A stretch of 64,000 bases of DNA from Bretschneidera sinensis. Taxonomy: Eukaryota > Streptophyta > Magnoliopsida > Brassicales > Akaniaceae. Below are positions 42,252-53,984 of the stretch, piece after piece. The notes beneath the pieces are model-generated. The model saw nothing but the letters and a program-made list of their open reading frames with translations. It ran no database searches and had not been told where the DNA came from. Every line of letters begins with the position of its first letter. Within the stretch, counting starts at the first letter, position 1. The stretch spans positions 66,505,120 to 66,569,119 of the forward strand of contig CM043700.1 of NCBI GenBank assembly GCA_023935145.1. The letters are read 5' to 3'. The translations under genes were made by a program, and so were the position numbers.

Positions 42252-43180
42252 TGTTGGAAATCACCTTGACAAGATACCTAGGTGGTGATCTTCCAAACAC
42301 CCAAGTCTAGAATGACTTGTAAAGAAAAGATACAACAACCAAAGCAAGAAAGAAGACAAGCAATTGTTATCGAGGTTCGGCAATAGCCTACGTCCCCTTG
42401 AGTTCCTCCAAACTCTCTGCACTAAATCAATGGTTCTTACAATCATAGCAACCCCTCTTCAAGTATCCACAAGTTCTTGAAGAAACAAAGAAGAGAGCAA
42501 GAAAGTGATAAGGTCTTGAGGTACCCTACAACTTTCCCCCTTGGAAATTCCACTTACAAGTCCCTTGAATCCCCTTTCTATACTAATCTCTCTCTACAAC
42601 CAGCCTCTTCAATGAGTCCCTCTTGTATGTCTGTGTCTTTACACTCATACAATTCTCTCATTCAAATGTCCTGTCATAATTTTTTATATCACATTGTTGT
42701 TGAAAATGAAGCTAGGTGACCCTTTATATAGTGCACCAACTTCTTGACCAATCTTGAGTGTCATTCTCCAGCCTTAGATCTTGATGACCAATCAACCATG
42801 GACCTCCATCAATCCTAAATAATGTTGTGCATTTTAACCTTGTACCCACTCACTTAACAAGAGGCTGAATCAAGTGGAATATGTGTGCCTAGCGCCTAGG
42901 CACTAAACAGGGCATGCTGCGGCGCTAGGCAAAACACCCTTTTCACCACTTTTTGGGCACCGCGGCCTTGGTTAGGGAGAGGTGTGGCAGTAGCCTTCCT
43001 CCAGCACCTCCCTTGCTGGACACCGTGGCTTGGGAGGAGGAGGGCTGCAGCGTACACTGAAGCTAGACCCCTCACAGCTGTGCGCACTTCTTTGTCTTGC
43101 TGAATAGAGGTGTGCACACACACCCAAAGTGATGCGCACACTTGTGTGCACTCCTTTAACACGCTAAAATTCATTCTTAC
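42252..43180 (-). repeat. copia LTR 1 of the right arm, outer end truncated
   Basis: Begins TGTTGGAAATCACC next to the PBS. TATATAAA at 42723-42730 (minus). It ends at ATTCATTCTTAC, missing about 60 bp of the LTR start, and is followed directly by a second LTR. R/U5 resembles 7926-8905. Confidence 0.88.
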
Positions 43181-44161
43181 TATTGGAAATCACCTTGACA
43201 AGATGCCCAAATGATGATCTTCTAAACACCCAAGTCTAGAATGACTTGTAAAGATTTGGAATTGAAAACAGGAACAGAAATCAAAGAAAGAAATAAGACA
43301 AGCGATTTGTTATCGTGGTTCGGCAATAGCCTACGTCCCCGTGAGTTCCTCTAAACTCTTTACAGTAAATCAATGGTTCCTTACAATCCAGCAACCCTCT
43401 TCAAGAAACCTCAAGTTCTTGAAGAAACCAAGAAGAGAAGAAAGAAGATGATAAGAACTATTACAATGCTCTCTATCTAATCTATACTCCTTTCTCTTTT
43501 TACAACCAACCTCACTACAATGAGTCCCTCTTGTGTTTTGTGTCTTTGCACTCTCACACAATTCTCTCTTATATGTCTATCACTCTTTATAATTGATCTC
43601 AAATTATGTCATAATGTTAATGAGAATAAAGCTAGGTGACCCTTTATATAGTGCACCAACTTCTTGTCTAATCTTGAAAATCAATCTCCACCCTTAGATC
43701 TTGATGACCACTCAACCATGGCCCTCCATCAATCCTAAGTGATTCTATGCATTTTAACCTTACATCCATGCACTTAACAAGAGGCTGAATCAAGTGGAAT
43801 ATGTGTGCCTTAGTGTACCTAGTGCCTAGGCATTGAACAGGGCATGCTGCGGCGCTAGGCAAAACACCATTTTCACCACTTTTTGGGCGCCGTGGCCTTG
43901 GTGAGGGAGAGGTGCGGCGCTGGCCTTCCTCTAGCACCTCCATTACTAGGTGCCATGGCCTGGGAGGAGGAGGGCTATAGCACAAACTAAAGCTAGACCC
44001 ATCACAGCTGTGCGCACTTCTTTGTCTTGCTGAATAGAGGTGTGCACACACACCCAAAGTGATGCGCACACTTGTGTGCACTCCTTCAACATGCTGAAAT
44101 TCATTCTTCCATCTCTTGTTTAAACCTTGAACCATGTTTAAACCTTAGACAAATATCAACA
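43181..44161 (-). repeat. copia LTR 2 of the right arm (outer)
   Basis: TATTGGAAATCACC to AAATATCAACA, complete. The inner part (43181-43560) resembles the Cop-7 LTR and the outer part (43640-44161) resembles the Cop-4 3' LTR, so it is a mosaic. TATATAAA at 43642-43649. Followed by TATAT (44162-44166). Confidence 0.88.
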
Positions 44162-45700
44162 TATATATCTGTATGGAGACGGCTTTGTAGACAGAAAAGT
44201 CGCTATAAGTTTTCTGTTCAAGCCGTGTGCTTCTACTGCTGTCCAGACCTGATTCTGCTGCTGTCTAGGCTGTGTGTTTGCTACTATCCAAGCCAAGTTT
44301 TTGCTGTCCAGAAGTGGTCCAGTTGTATTACTATCCAGCCCATGCAAATCCCCAAAAAAAAAAAATCAGAATTTAATAGCTCCTTCACTTCTACTACGGT
44401 GAAATCACGTATAGCCTGACCTTTGTCTACTACAACTGCCATAACTTTCTCTAAAAAAATCATATTTATGAGCCATGAAATTCTCCAGAAAATAGACATA
44501 CGGATATTTTCAAGCATATATGGTTCATCTCCTGGTTCTTCCTGAATCAATACAGTTTAATCCGTAAAAATCACTTCTACCACGCTGAAATCACGCACAG
44601 CCTGACCTTTGTCTACTAAAACTGCCATAAATTTCTCTAGAAAAATTATATTTATGAGGCATAAAATTCTCTAAAAAATAGACATCCAGATCTTTCCAAG
44701 AATATATGGTTCATTTCCTGATTCTTCTTGAATCAATACAGTTTAATCCGCAAAAATCACTTTTGCCACGCTGAAATCACGCACAGCATGACATTTGTCT
44801 ACTAAAACTGCCATAACTTTCTCTAGAAAAATCATATTTATGAGCCGTAAAATTCTCTAGAAAATAGACATCCGGATCTTTCCAAGAATATATGGTTAAT
44901 TTCCTAATTCTTCCTGAATCAATACAATTTAATCCACAAAAATGATTGATCTGTACAAGAAATTCTAGTAATTTAGTGAAACTCCTTTTCAAGTGCTTGT
45001 GAACCAGTAAAACAACGAAAAACAACTCAAAGTAACAAATTTCTAAGCTAAACATATAAATAAATACTTGAAAAATATACAAAATACTAGGATAAATATT
45101 CGTTCATCAGAAGCCACCCTTTTTCTCTTCTCTCTTTATTATTAATGTCTAGGGAAAATATAAAGTCTTTACAAGGCAAAGGCAGCTTGCCTTATATAGG
45201 CAAACTCTTAGAAACGAAAATGAAAGTACAATAATACTACTCCTTCTAGGAAAAGGAAAGACACTAAAATAGAAAATACTTTTACTAATAGGAAAACATG
45301 AAATAGGAAAGTAACTAAAAGGAAATATAACACAAAATAGGAAAAAGTGCGGCACAAGCAATTGATGTTGTGCGCACACACAATCTGGCACGGTGCGGGC
45401 TAGATGTTGTGTGCGCACGCAACGTCTTAGGCTAGTACGCATTCTCAAATTTGGTTCCTGAGCTATTCGTAGTCTTGAACATAGTGGGTCCACATCCTGA
45501 TTCGTACAATCGTTAGGTGTTTTTAATCTTCTAGGCATATCAATCTTCTTTTTCAATAAACCTTCTCATTCCTTCAAACACAAGAAAATAAAATAAAATA
45601 AATAAAAATCAAATCAAATCAAAAGAAATAAAGGAAAAGTAACAATTTTAATAAGTAAATGAGTAAAAAAAATCATGTAAAAATTACACTCATCATTTAT
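44162..45700 (-). other. Gyp-3 LTR/leader continuation, no gene
   Basis: Continues the host element interrupted at 7921. CTGTCCAG-like microrepeats at 44235-44335, a 186-bp tandem repeat (listed separately), a TATA-like CCTATATAAG on the minus strand at 45191-45200, and GC-rich TGCGCACGCAAC motifs upstream (45350-45425) suggest a minus-strand LTR. LTR ends were not found. The open frame at 45149-45556 is not convincing. Confidence 0.5.
44386..44950 (-). repeat. 186-bp tandem repeat, three units
   Basis: GAAATCACG occurs at 44401, 44587 and 44773, exactly 186 bp apart. Each unit contains TTTGTCTACTA, AACTGCCATAA, ATATTTATGAG, AGAATATATGGTT-like and CAATACA blocks in the same order, and the units are highly similar. 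It lies downstream of a TATA-like box in the minus direction. Confidence 0.92.
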
Positions 45701-45829
45701 TTCATAATTATTTGATAGGACATGCATTTTGTGGTACATCAATCTTCTTTAGAATTCAGTTATGAATTGGCATTTTATGCATGAATGAGTTATGACTCAG
45801 TTCGCTCGAACGAGTGTAGGTGTTTTTAT

Positions 45830-47300
45830 GGTTGACTTAGACAGGCTGAAACAATAACAAGATGAGTCTACTGAAGATTATCTTAATCATTTCAAATGGG
45901 CTCGAACCAAGTGTAACATTGGTTTACCTGAAGTCGAGTATGTAAAGCTAGCCCAAGATGGGTTGAGCTTTGAATTTTGTAAGGAGTTTGAAGGAACGAT
46001 CTTCCATGACTTGTTCAAGCTAACTAAAAGGGCTACTTGAGAGAAAAAGAGGGCTTCATCATATGGGACATACTATTATGATCCTAATGTTGAAGTTGAT
46101 GTAGTTGATTTTGTAAGTCGAGAACCATTTATGTGTGAAGCTCTGACAAAGAAACAAACTCAAATGCAAGAGTCCAATAGACCCACTACCTTAGTGAGGC
46201 TATATTCCTTTGATATATGTAAATCAAATCATATTTTGGATCTATTGTCGCAGGCTAAGCAACTACGACTGGTAGGGCAACATAAGATGCTATCGAGTGA
46301 AGAGCTTTAAGGTAGAAATTTCTGTAAATAGCATAGCTTATTTACTCATTCGACTAATAAATGTGTCTTATTTAGAAATCTTATTCAAGATAAGATAGAT
46401 CAAGGGATACTAAAATTCCCTAAGAAAGAAACTAAAATAATGCAAGTTGATACTAACCCATTCTCTGATTTGGTTAATGCTAACATGCTTGCTTTGAATG
46501 TTTCTCAACTATCTCAAGAAAATAAAGAGTTTACTGATCCTTAATGTTTGTTTTCAAGAACAAATATGAGTGCCTCATGAAAGAAAACTCAACAACAAAT
46601 CATGAAGGAATGGTACAAAGCTAGATATATTAAAGTTGGACTGCTAGGAGAGCCTTCAGGAAAGTTCGACTATTATGTCACTTATTCAAAAGTGGTTGAT
46701 TCTGTGCCGCTTGAGAAGATCAAACCAACAGGATGAGAAGATGAATTCGATGAGCAACCAACAATGACTGAAGATAAAAAGCTTAAGCTAAATCTGGCCA
46801 TAACAAAAAAAACAAATTGGGATTCCTGATTCAATTTTCTCGGTGACCTTACTCGATGCTCATAACATCTTATGTGATAATTTCCAAGACAAGGTGGTTG
46901 AGATGCTCATGGAATAGGTGAGGGTAAAAGACGAAGCAAAGGTAGACAAAAAGAAACTAGCTCGAGCAGAAGGATCGTCAATATCCCGTCGACTGGTGTC
47001 AAGCCTGCAAATGGCTAGTGCTCGAGGTAGAAGGGGAGGATATTCGCAAAGAATAGGTTAAGCTGCTTCGAGGGTAAGGCCTTATGTATGACCAAGAATA
47101 GGTCGACAAAGGAAAGAAGCAACACAAGTAGTGATAAAGAAACCTAAAACCTTTAAAGTACCTCTTAGAAAGCCAGGAAAATTGTACCACCTTCATACCA
47201 ACATGAAGGAGCATCTAAAGCAGAAATTTAAGTACGGCTATGTGGATACCAAATTTCGTTCCAAAATTTTGAATGGATCACGTGCGGGTTCCTATGACTA
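45830..47300 (+). pseudogene. Decayed gypsy gag, no long open frame
   Basis: Plus-strand reading across many stops shows a gag-like chain: EDYLNHFKWARTKCNIGLPE (about 45875), LAQDGLSFEFCKEFEGTIF, then a Cys/His knuckle C-K-x-H...HSTNKCVLFRN (about 46320-46375), DKIDQGILKFPKKE, LALNVSQ, EWYKARYIKVG, and a basic end with KPGKLYHLHTNMKEHLKQ (about 47170). It resembles Tat-type gags but is distinct from the Tat-10 gag. Stops include several in-frame TAG, TGA and TAA codons. Old relic. Confidence 0.65.
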
Positions 47301-49750
47301 ATCTTTGATCCTAGTGTGCTTGGACTTAGTAAATGAGGAAGTGTGGATTTAATTGGAAAGTATGAGCAATTGCAAGACCCTTTTGTTCAATCCATTTAAT
47401 TCACTTTAGGTTTAACTCAATTGGACCTTATTTGATTAAACTAATCCAAGACCAAAGTCTTCATTTAAACTTTGACCAAATCCAAAACCCACTAAAGCCT
47501 ACTAATCTTTCCTAAGCCCAAACACCTTTGGCCCAAATTTCAAGCCCAAGAAGACTTTTAATTTTTAAAGGTGAACTTTCGATTTCACCCTCCACTTGGC
47601 ACTCCTTGATTGGTTCACTTTTCTCAAAGTAAAAGTTACTTTTTATAACAAAAAATATGACTTTCTCCTCTCTCTATATGGTTGGCCATAATGAGGAATT
47701 TTCACTCTTTCTTTTTGGTTTTTGAACTCACATCTCCCTCCTAAATTCTCTCATCTTCTTTTTTGCCAAATGTTACAATTTTTCTACACAAAATAAGACT
47801 TTTTTCACCTAAAAAGCAACAATAATGCACTTATAAAGTAGTTGATTTTTCTCCCTTTTTGGACAGCCATGTGTACAAAAAAGGAGTTTCTCTTCTTCAC
47901 CTTTTGCTTAGTTAATTGGAAATTACCTTATTAATCTTCCACCATTTCCTAAATGTTAGATAACACATTTTCTACCCAAAAAATCAAATTTTATACCCCA
48001 AAAACAGCACTTAAAAAATAATAGTTTTTTTTTTTTTTTTTTTAGAATGTAAAGCCTTTTTCTCATTTCTTTTACTTTATTTTTCTTAAGCTTTTCCAAT
48101 TTATTATAATCAAAGAAAATTTTGTTCTTTTCACTCCTTTTAGTTGTCTAAAGCAAGGAAAGTTTCTTCTCACCTTTTTTGTTTTATTGAAAACACTCCA
48201 AAATGTCATTTCTAGTTCAGCTTTCTGCAAACTTTCTTCTTCACTTTTTTTCATCTCAAATAAATCCTTCCCTCTTACCCATGTTCAGCCACCTAAAAAT
48301 CTTTTCCCTATCACTTTTCACTTAGTTTACTACACCTCACTTCTCTAGTCCACCTTTACACCCCAAAAGTAAAACAACTTTTTCATCTCAAAAGTTGAAA
48401 CTACTTTTCTCTTTCCTTATATAACTAGCCATGCACCTTCTTTTCACACATTATTTTCATTTTTTTTAATCTCTTGGCCATCCCTTACTCCTCCTATAAA
48501 TACCCCCTTTTTCTAACATAACATTAAGGTAAAATAATGAAAAAAAGAGAGAAAGAAAGAAGTGAGAAAATAGAGAAAAATAGAGAAGAGTAGGAAGATA
48601 AAAGAGAGGAATATAACAAAAGAGAAGAGGGTATTCAAAAAAGGTGAAAAAAGAGCAAAGAGTGAAACACAAACGAAGAACTAGTGAGAATTCTTCATCA
48701 TTTTCAGCCACCTTTTTTTGGTCTTCTAATCTTCATTGGAATCATTTTTTCAACTTCACTAAGTCCACAAGAGCACAAGGATCTCCAAGGATAATCCCTG
48801 TGCGTGGAAATTTTCCTTAGCCAAAGAAGGTTGGTTAAGCTTCTAATTTTTGAAAAATAAATTGTTAGCATGTTTTATGTGTTTAAACTACTTTGAAAAT
48901 ATACTAGATTAATTTAGCTCACTTAAAAAGTTTTATCCTAAGATACTTACTAGTTTATTAGCTTTTTATCTTTCTCTAGTTATATGTATTTGTTTTTAGT
49001 TAGCTACTAGTCATATGTAGTCTCTTCATTAAATGCAATGTTAAGTTAATTGTAGTTTTAAAGTTCTTTTCTTTAGTTTAGTACCTTAAGAATTTTTATG
49101 TTATCTAGGTTACATAATTAATCCATCTAGTTTAAATGCACACATTTTAATTTACTTTTCATCTATACTTTGCATGTAGTTTTAATATTTTTTCTTCATT
49201 GTCAAAGCAATTTTTTTCCTTTATATACTTTTACCACATTACTTTAAATTTAATATTTTGTGTTGCTTTGTTTGAATAAAAATTGCAAAATATGTGCACG
49301 GTTTTATTAATAGTGTATGATAATAATACATGAACCAAAATTTCAATTAATTTCCTTGAAATATAAAGGGCTAGACTTCGGCCTAGGTAAGAGAGAGAGC
49401 TTTAAATCCTCACTATTTTGTACCAAAATCTCTTGAGCTTTGGAATTTCTCACGTAGACCAATGATAAGGGATTTGACCCCTTTCAAGGTCAAATGATAG
49501 TTCTTTACCTGTCATCCTTACTTTGTGCTTGGATGACAAACGACCCAGTCTAATACGTAAAAAATGCACCTATCATGGGAGCCACCTTACTACTTATAAA
49601 GGGTTTGTATTAGATTTGGTAGGTTTCACTCATTTCCATATGCCTACTCATTGCAATCTACACCCTTGCCATATCCACCTTCTTTAAGGAGAGTGGTAAT
49701 GGGTAATGAATCGGATGCATGGGTCTCAGGCGGAAAAAGCCGTACCTACA
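47300..49750 (+). repeat. 5' LTR of Tat-10
   Basis: The right end is fixed by the PBS (CTACA at 49746-49750). TATAAATA at 48495-48502. The left end is only approximate; TGTGCTTGG near 47319 is a candidate. AT-rich, with a T-rich tract at 48020-48042 and an A/G-rich stretch at 48530-48660. No gene seen. Ogre-type LTRs are typically long, which fits. Confidence 0.6.
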
Positions 49751-49752
49751 GT

Positions 49753-49770
49753 TGGCGACTCCATTGGGGA
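49753..49770 (+). other. Primer binding site of Tat-10 (tRNA-Arg)
   Basis: TGGCGACTCCATTGGGGA, close to the complement of a plant tRNA-Arg 3' end (TGGCGACTCCACTGGGGA), as in Ogre elements. Confidence 0.82.
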
Positions 49771-51363
49771 GATTTAACCTTAAAGTTTTTTTTTGGAAAT
49801 CTTTTGAAATTTTAATTTGAGTAATTATTTCATACTTCACTTTGCATACTAGCACTTACCCTTTGCTCTCGACGAAGTAAATTGGGGGGTCCATTTCCTC
49901 TTGGTTTCTGGTGTAACCCCCATTTGCTTATTGTCAGCCCTTGGTGTGGGATAAGTTCCTCTTGGTTCTTGTCTATGTAACAAAGGTTTTCCAAATGCGT
50001 TTGTACACTTGTGGTCCACTTTTCAGGCCACTAGAGGAGCATGATAGCATCCTTCTAGACATAGGGTACCTGAGCCCACTGGAGTTATAAGGCGAGCCTA
50101 CCCTATTTCAGCAAACACTAAAACCTTTCAATCTAGGGCAGGGACCCTTTCTATCCATTTGCTTGCTTGCATGTGTTTTCTTTCACCTTATATGTTAAGG
50201 AAAGATAAAATCAATTTGTTTGATAACATGTTTGGTAATTCAGTGTTTCCTTTTATTAAATCACAATCAAATAAATTAAACTCAATGTTGGGCCTAGATT
50301 AGCCCAAAACAATGGATTTTATCTTAGTTAAGTCTTTTTAGTTTGACTTCATTAAGGAGCCACAAAAGAAACTAGTGGTGATGGGGCCTTAACCTAAGAA
50401 ATCTAAAATGAATGCAATTGAAGGCCCAAGGATCAGGTGGAGAGATCCATGTCAGGGGAAAACTTCATTATTTGTTTGGGCTTCTTTGATTTAGCCTTAA
50501 TCACCACTAGGTTCCAAATCTCTTGAGAAACTTATGATATCAAACCTACAATATTTAACTATGAGAAAGCCCATGAAGGATTGAAGGGGCCAAGACTAAG
50601 GAAGTTTGATTGGAATTTAATCGGAGAAAATTTCTTTTGATTAAATTATAACCAAATGAAATGAGCTCAACATTGAGCCCAATTTGTTTTGAAATAGGGG
50701 ATTTTTTTTTTGCCTTAGTTAAGGTTGTTTGATATCATTGAGAAGCCCACAGGAAGAAACTAATGTTGATTAGGCCCTAACCCAATAAATCTAATATGAA
50801 AGTGACTGAGGGCCCAAGGATCTAGTGGAATGATCCATGTAAGGGGCAATATTTATCTTTTATTTGGGCTTCTTGGGTTTAACCTAAATCATCATTAGGG
50901 TCCAACCCCCTTAGGAAGCTTGTTGATGTCAAATCCACCATGTTTAACCATGAGAAAACCAAGAAAATTTGATTGCAATTTAATCAGAGGAAATTTTCCT
51001 TTATGTTTCCGTCTCCAACTAATTGGGCTAATTGAGAACTTATCCGCAAGTGGACTTTAATTCATTCAGTGGGACTTTTGATGTAAAACTGAAACCCATT
51101 GATAAAGTTAAAGTAATATTGCAGATAAGCGAGTATGGCAAAAAGGATTCATAGCATAAAGAACTCAAATATATCTTTTTTTTCTTTCATTTTGTAAAGA
51201 ATGAGTCATAGGTCCAGGGCCAAAATTCGTCTCCTTTCCGTTGTGGTACATATCCTCTAGTGGAAGACTGAGGAAAAGGTCTCATTAAAGACTAGTTCAT
51301 CTTATAGTAGAAGAGCACACCAGTAGTTCAGTTTTCGAAAGTAGTTCAAGCTCAATCAGAGTT
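49771..51363 (+). other. Long leader of Tat-10
   Basis: 1.6 kb between PBS and gag. Ogre elements often have an extra ORF1 here; none survives. It contains an imperfect tandem duplication (listed separately). GGGGGTCC and CTTGGTTCTTG motifs occur early on (49880-49980). Confidence 0.6.
50240..51010 (+). repeat. Imperfect tandem duplication, about 388-bp period
   Basis: Matching landmarks 387-388 bp apart: GAAACTAGTGGTGAT (about 50368) and GAAACTAATGTTGAT (about 50756); GGCCCAAGGATC at 50423 and 50811; GAGAGATCCATGT and GAATGATCCATGT. The copies have diverged by many substitutions and small indels, so the duplication is old. Confidence 0.85.
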
Positions 51364-53010
51364 ATGGCAAAGGAAGCAGTAGTTGACACTAATGAGATCA
51401 TTAAGAACATCAGCAGTATGTTGGTCAAGCTGGCCAAGAGATTGGATAGCCTAGAAGAAGGTAGCTCGAAAAGAGTCTTAAGGGTCTGGAGGTGATAAGG
51501 AAGAATTTTTCGAAGACGAGGAAGAATATCTCATAGCTAAGGAAAAAAAGGAAAGCTGAGTCCAAGATGAAAACCATTAGTGAGAAGTTCAAAAATATGC
51601 AGTGCACATTGAGGAAATTCCAAGGTCTGGATGGGTATCTACTTGATGTCGATGGGTTGTGTACTCATCCCAATAGCACTATGTTGCCCAAGTTTAAAAT
51701 GCCTGATATGGACCGCTTTGATGGGTTCAAACACCCCAAGACCCATTTGAGGCAATATGCTAGCCTTCTGAAGCTTTCGAGTTTGAACACTGAACAATTA
51801 GTTGTGCTCTTCCCCAACTCACTAACTAGTGCTGCACTGAAATGGCACTACTCCCAGAACCCCAATATTATGAAAGAATGGGAGGATATGACCCAAGCAT
51901 TTGTGGCCCAATATGCTTACAATACCCAACTAAATATCACCATCAGAAACCTAGAAACCACTAAGCAGAAGCCAAGTGAGACCTGTTCAGAATTTATCTC
52001 TCGCTGGAAGGTAAGATAGTTAAGATGGCCTCTAAACCTGTGGAGAAAGAACAGGTTAGAATCGGGATGAGAAACTTATAGCCTATGTATATTAAAAGAT
52101 TGTTTTCCATGTCTATCTCCAATTTCGAACAATTAATTGAATTTAGCACTCAAGTAGAGGATGCCATTTTCTTGGGGAAGATTAAGAAGAATGCTGGAAG
52201 GTTTGTGAAGAAGAACACTGCCAGCAGTAGTGGCAATAAGAACAATGAAGTGAGTTTCACTCAAATACACAATGTGCAATCAAGTGTATAGGCAGATAGC
52301 TCCTCAGGACCCCATCAACAAAATAACTATGGCTATAGCCAGCCTAACCGGTTCCAAAACTCTACTCAACACAGGAGTCAGCATGAAAAGAAGCATAGAG
52401 GCCCTGATCTTGGGATGAGTTTGTCTCAAGCCTTTAAGAAGGTCATCAAGAAAGATAAACTTCACCCACTACCAGCAAGACTTTTACCCAACTAAGTTCC
52501 ACCACATTGGGATCTTTCCAAATACTGCCTCTTCCACCAATTAGCCGGCCATGATATTGACAAATGTCAAAGATTGAAAAATGAAATCCAAAACCTTATT
52601 GATAATGGTTTGGAGCCCCCCCAAGTAGCAAAAAAACTTATGCCCAATTACCGCAATGCACCTCTACCAAACTTCCTAAATATGATTGAGGACTCATCCA
52701 CTACCTGTGACCCTTCCACCCTAATCAACATAATAACCAAACACAGCCCCAAACATGATCCCAAACACTACCCTAAATACAAACCTATCCTTACCCTAAA
52801 GTACCTTAGAATTTTCAAATATAGTGGATTCTTAGTCAATGGGATTTGGGACAGTGACAGCGAAGACAACCAAAGGGTAGTGGCAGGAACAGTGGCAGGA
52901 GAAGTGGCGGGAAAAACATTGATAGATTCAATGAGGGAAAATAGTGTGGCAAAAGCAATAATCAAGGTTGAAAACAAGTTGATCATTGAAAGCAATGGTG
53001 ACAAAGCGCC
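51364..53010 (+). pseudogene. Tat/Ogre gag (Tat-10)
   Basis: ATG at 51364 (MAKEAVVDTNEIIKNISS), a stop at about 51496, then 51567-52019 with the gag core: KFKMPDMDRFDGFKHPKTHL, LTSAALKWHYSQ, AFVAQYAYNTQLNITI, SETCSEFISRWK. A frameshift at about 52016 is followed by FEQLIEFSTQVEDAIFLGKI, and a knuckle at about 52525-52575 reads YCLFHQLAGHDIDKC (CX3HX4HX4C). The C-terminus runs into Cop-11 inside GDKAP at 53010 and resumes at 59134. Confidence 0.85.
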
Positions 53011-53904
53011 TGTTGGGAAACCACTATGGATGATGCCCAGGAGGTGATCTTCCAAACACCCAAGTCTAGAGTGACTTGTATAAGAAAAGTAACAGCAACC
53101 AATCAAAGCAAGAAAGAAAATGACACAAGAAATTTGATGACAAGGTTCGGCAATATGCCTACGTCATCGTGAGCTCCTCCAAGCTCTTTGCACTATCTTA
53201 TCAATGGAATTCTTTACAATCAGCAACACCCTTCCAAGAACTCACAGGTTCTTGAAGAACCAAAGAAGAAGAAGAAGAAAAAAGTGATAAGAACTAACCC
53301 TAGAATTTTCCCAAGAAAATTCCTCTTACAAGCCCTTGAATCCTTTTCTATTCTACTATCTCTTTCTAAACAACCAACCTCTCTACAAAATCTTTCTTGA
53401 GTTTAGTGTCTTTGCACTTTTATAATTGATCTCACTTTCAATCAAAAGTTATTCCTCACACTTATGTTATTATGAATTTTGAAGCTAGGTGACCCTATAT
53501 ATATAGTACACCAACTTCTTGACCAATCTTGAGGGTCAATATCCACCCTTAGATCTTGAAGACCAATTAACCATGTCCCTCCATCAATCCTAAGTGATGT
53601 GGTGCATTTTAAATATGCCTCACACACCTAACAAAAGGCTGAACCAAATGGGCCATGTGTGCCTTCAAGTCGCGGCCTTGATCAGGGCAAGCCGTGGCCT
53701 GAAGAAGGGCTGAAGCACCCCCTTTTATCACCTTTCTGGGCGCCGCAGCCTGGGGGAGTCTGAGCAGCGGCTCACAGTGCTGAGCCTCCTCCATGCTGGG
53801 CGCCGTGGCCTGGAAAGAGCTGGGCCACGGCTTGACCTGGTGTGCACACATTCTTTAACATGCTGATCTTCTTCTCCCGTTTAAACCTTAGACAAACTCC
53901 AACA
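53011..53904 (-). repeat. 3' LTR of Cop-11
   Basis: TGTTGGGAAACC to GACAAACTCCAACA. TATA-like TATATATA at about 53496-53504. GC-rich module with GCCGCAGCC, GCGGCTCACAG, GCCGTGGCC (53665-53845). Longer than the 5' LTR because that copy lost about 70 bp of the module. The polypurine tract (minus ACAAAGGTAGAGAT) is at 53905-53918. Confidence 0.93.
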
Positions 53905-53984
53905 ATCTCTACCTTTGTCTAAGTGATTAAACCCGAACCCATGTGCAGATAACTTAGTATCCAAACTCATCTTGAGTCATCATA

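Larger units (their letters stand above)
7921..44166 (-). mobile_element. Cop-4 composite copia nest, bounded by TATAT
   Basis: The left copia LTR (7926) is preceded by TATAT (7921-7925) and the outermost right copia LTR (ending 44161) is followed by TATAT (44162-44166), consistent with a 5-bp target duplication. Cop-4 coding pieces in minus orientation are RNase H (8906-9579), RT (24618-25240) and gag (41511-41879). Between them sit Ath-5 and Cop-7. The link from RT to gag is missing, and the right end has two tandem LTRs, so deletion and recombination have remodelled the element. The target repeat is AT-rich and short, so this reconstruction is an inference. Confidence 0.55.

Noticed and set aside
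43668..44135. 155-codon minus frame.
   Set aside because: Same LTR segment as 8367-8843 in another copy; chance frame in GC-rich LTR sequence.
45149..45556. 135-codon minus frame near a TATA-like box.
   Set aside because: Composition is low complexity (Phe/Ser-rich from T-rich DNA) and no homologous protein is recognisable; the surroundings look like LTR sequence.
48466..48711. 81-codon minus frame, Phe/Leu-rich.
   Set aside because: Antisense of an A/G-rich stretch just after the Tat-10 TATA box.
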